Positions 63,584 to 64,000 of a stretch of 64,000 nt of DNA are shown piece by piece. The stretch comes from Clostridia bacterium (lineage in GTDB: Bacteria > Bacillota > Clostridia > Oscillospirales > CAG-272), in assembly GCA_017622085.1 (NCBI GenBank), contig JAGARU010000061.1:35508-99507 (forward strand), written 5' to 3'. Made by a program: the position numbers and the translations under genes. Under the pieces are notes generated by a model. It saw nothing but the letters and a program-made list of their open reading frames with translations, was not told the DNA's origin and searched no databases. Position 1 is the stretch's first letter. Each line of letters opens with the position of its first letter.

Positions 63584-64000
63584 TAAGACTTACCTCCGTT
63601 CATAATGACCGCATCAAGCTCTGTGGGCTCATTCATTACTGCGTTCTGCTGAGAGTCATACCAAGCAAACAAAATCTCAATGATCTTGTCCTTAACCTCC
63701 TTCGGCTTCATATCGGGAAAGAAGTCGGAAATCTCGTCAAAGGAAAACTTCACGCTCTGCTTCTTGGGCGTTTTTTCTTTTGGTTCGGTGGCGTTGCATT
63801 TGAAATAGCCGCGAATCTGTTCTTCGTTCAGCTCGCCCGCCTTACTCGCGTTTTTCAGTTCTTCGGTCTTTTCTGTTGTGATAGACATGGATTTCTCCAT
63901 AAGCATCATCCACACCGACAGCTGCTCAAATTGGCGCAGATAGGAATAGTTCACGCCTGCGGTGAGAGGTACGATGCCCTCATCCACCATCTTCAAAAGC
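63580..64000 (-). CDS. Second ParB-like protein, C-terminal part (cut by the right edge)
   Basis: The frame is open through the window edge; about 140 C-terminal residues are visible. The visible part aligns by eye with the C-terminal half of the adjacent ParB: LLKMVDEGIVPLTAGVNYSY against LLQMVDEGKIALTPAVELSK, and FDEISDFFPDMKPKEVKDKI against MNDIRQYYPRNMLPKDIVAD. A Lys/Pro/Glu linker (KEKTPKKQS) separates them. The N-terminal GHRR domain would lie outside the window. The stop codon overlaps the next gene's TTG start. Confidence 0.85.
   Translation of the reverse strand, partial: LLKMVDEGIVPLTAGVNYSYLRQFEQLSVWMMLMEKSMSITTEKTEELKNASKAGELNEEQIRGYFKCNATEPKEKTPKKQSVKFSFDEISDFFPDMKPKEVKDKIIEILFAWYDSQQNAVMNEPTELDAVIMNGGKSY

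Overview
The window reads as a chromosomal segment of a spore-forming, anaerobic, low-to-mid GC Bacillota (class Clostridia, probably a gut-type lineage). Evidence seen in the sequence: an alpha/beta-type small acid-soluble spore protein, both dipicolinate synthase subunits, a GerW/YtfJ protein, a DacF-type carboxypeptidase, an M23 protein with a forespore-like promoter, a large SRP RNA with an Alu domain, DivIVA, ScpA/ScpB, RqcH, and a biotin-dependent sodium-pump decarboxylase. Genus cannot be fixed from the sequence alone. Almost every transcription unit is closed by a clear hairpin terminator, and several sigma-A promoters have near-consensus boxes with 17-nt spacers.

Layout. 1-2912 (minus): MBL hydrolase, gltX, glnS (glnS runs off the left edge). 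3067-4770: divIVA overlapping an XRE-TPR regulator. 4794-5726: leucine-rich-repeat lipoprotein. 5894-11076: five-gene carboxyltransferase / Na+ pump operon (12S-like CT, gamma, biotin carrier, beta, 5S-like CT). 11082-16952 (minus): HAD phosphatase + NAD(P)HX repair, SASP, dpaA-dpaB, then trmB-ASCH-GNAT. 17059-21970: TSCPD protein, polA, DUF362 ferredoxin, ispE. 22001-24161: uracil permease and upp. 24165-28555 (minus): HAD, serine hydrolase, and an oxidoreductase/sugar-isomerase pair. 28638-31404: AI-2E transporter, enolase. 31419-34416: SRP RNA, dnaX, ybaB, recR. 34440-43699: M23 protein, rodA, proS, UDG, an orphan, an SLH protein, VanY, rqcH, GNAT. 43866-52602: lon, ysxC, M50 protease, scpA, scpB, DUF2953, gerW, dacF, rluB, GNAT-like. 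52642-60352 (minus): XRE regulator; a YlbF/YmcA protein with mutS, mutL and tgt. 60386-60720: two identical tRNA-Leu genes. 60768-64000 (minus): one end of an integrative element with a large serine recombinase, a small overlapping gene and two tandem ParB paralogues, the second cut by the right edge.

Most notable: the uracil permease gene is intact except for an in-frame amber codon (22151-22153) at a conserved glutamine of the first membrane helix. None of the 61 genes whose 3' end lies in the window terminates with TAG (by my reading 45 TAA, 16 TGA). This could be a simple nonsense mutation or sequence error, but amber suppression or reassignment deserves a test. Second is the decarboxylase operon, which combines 12S-like and 5S-like carboxyltransferases around one biotin carrier and one Na+ pump; its 12S-like subunit has lost several glycines normally conserved at the acyl-CoA site.
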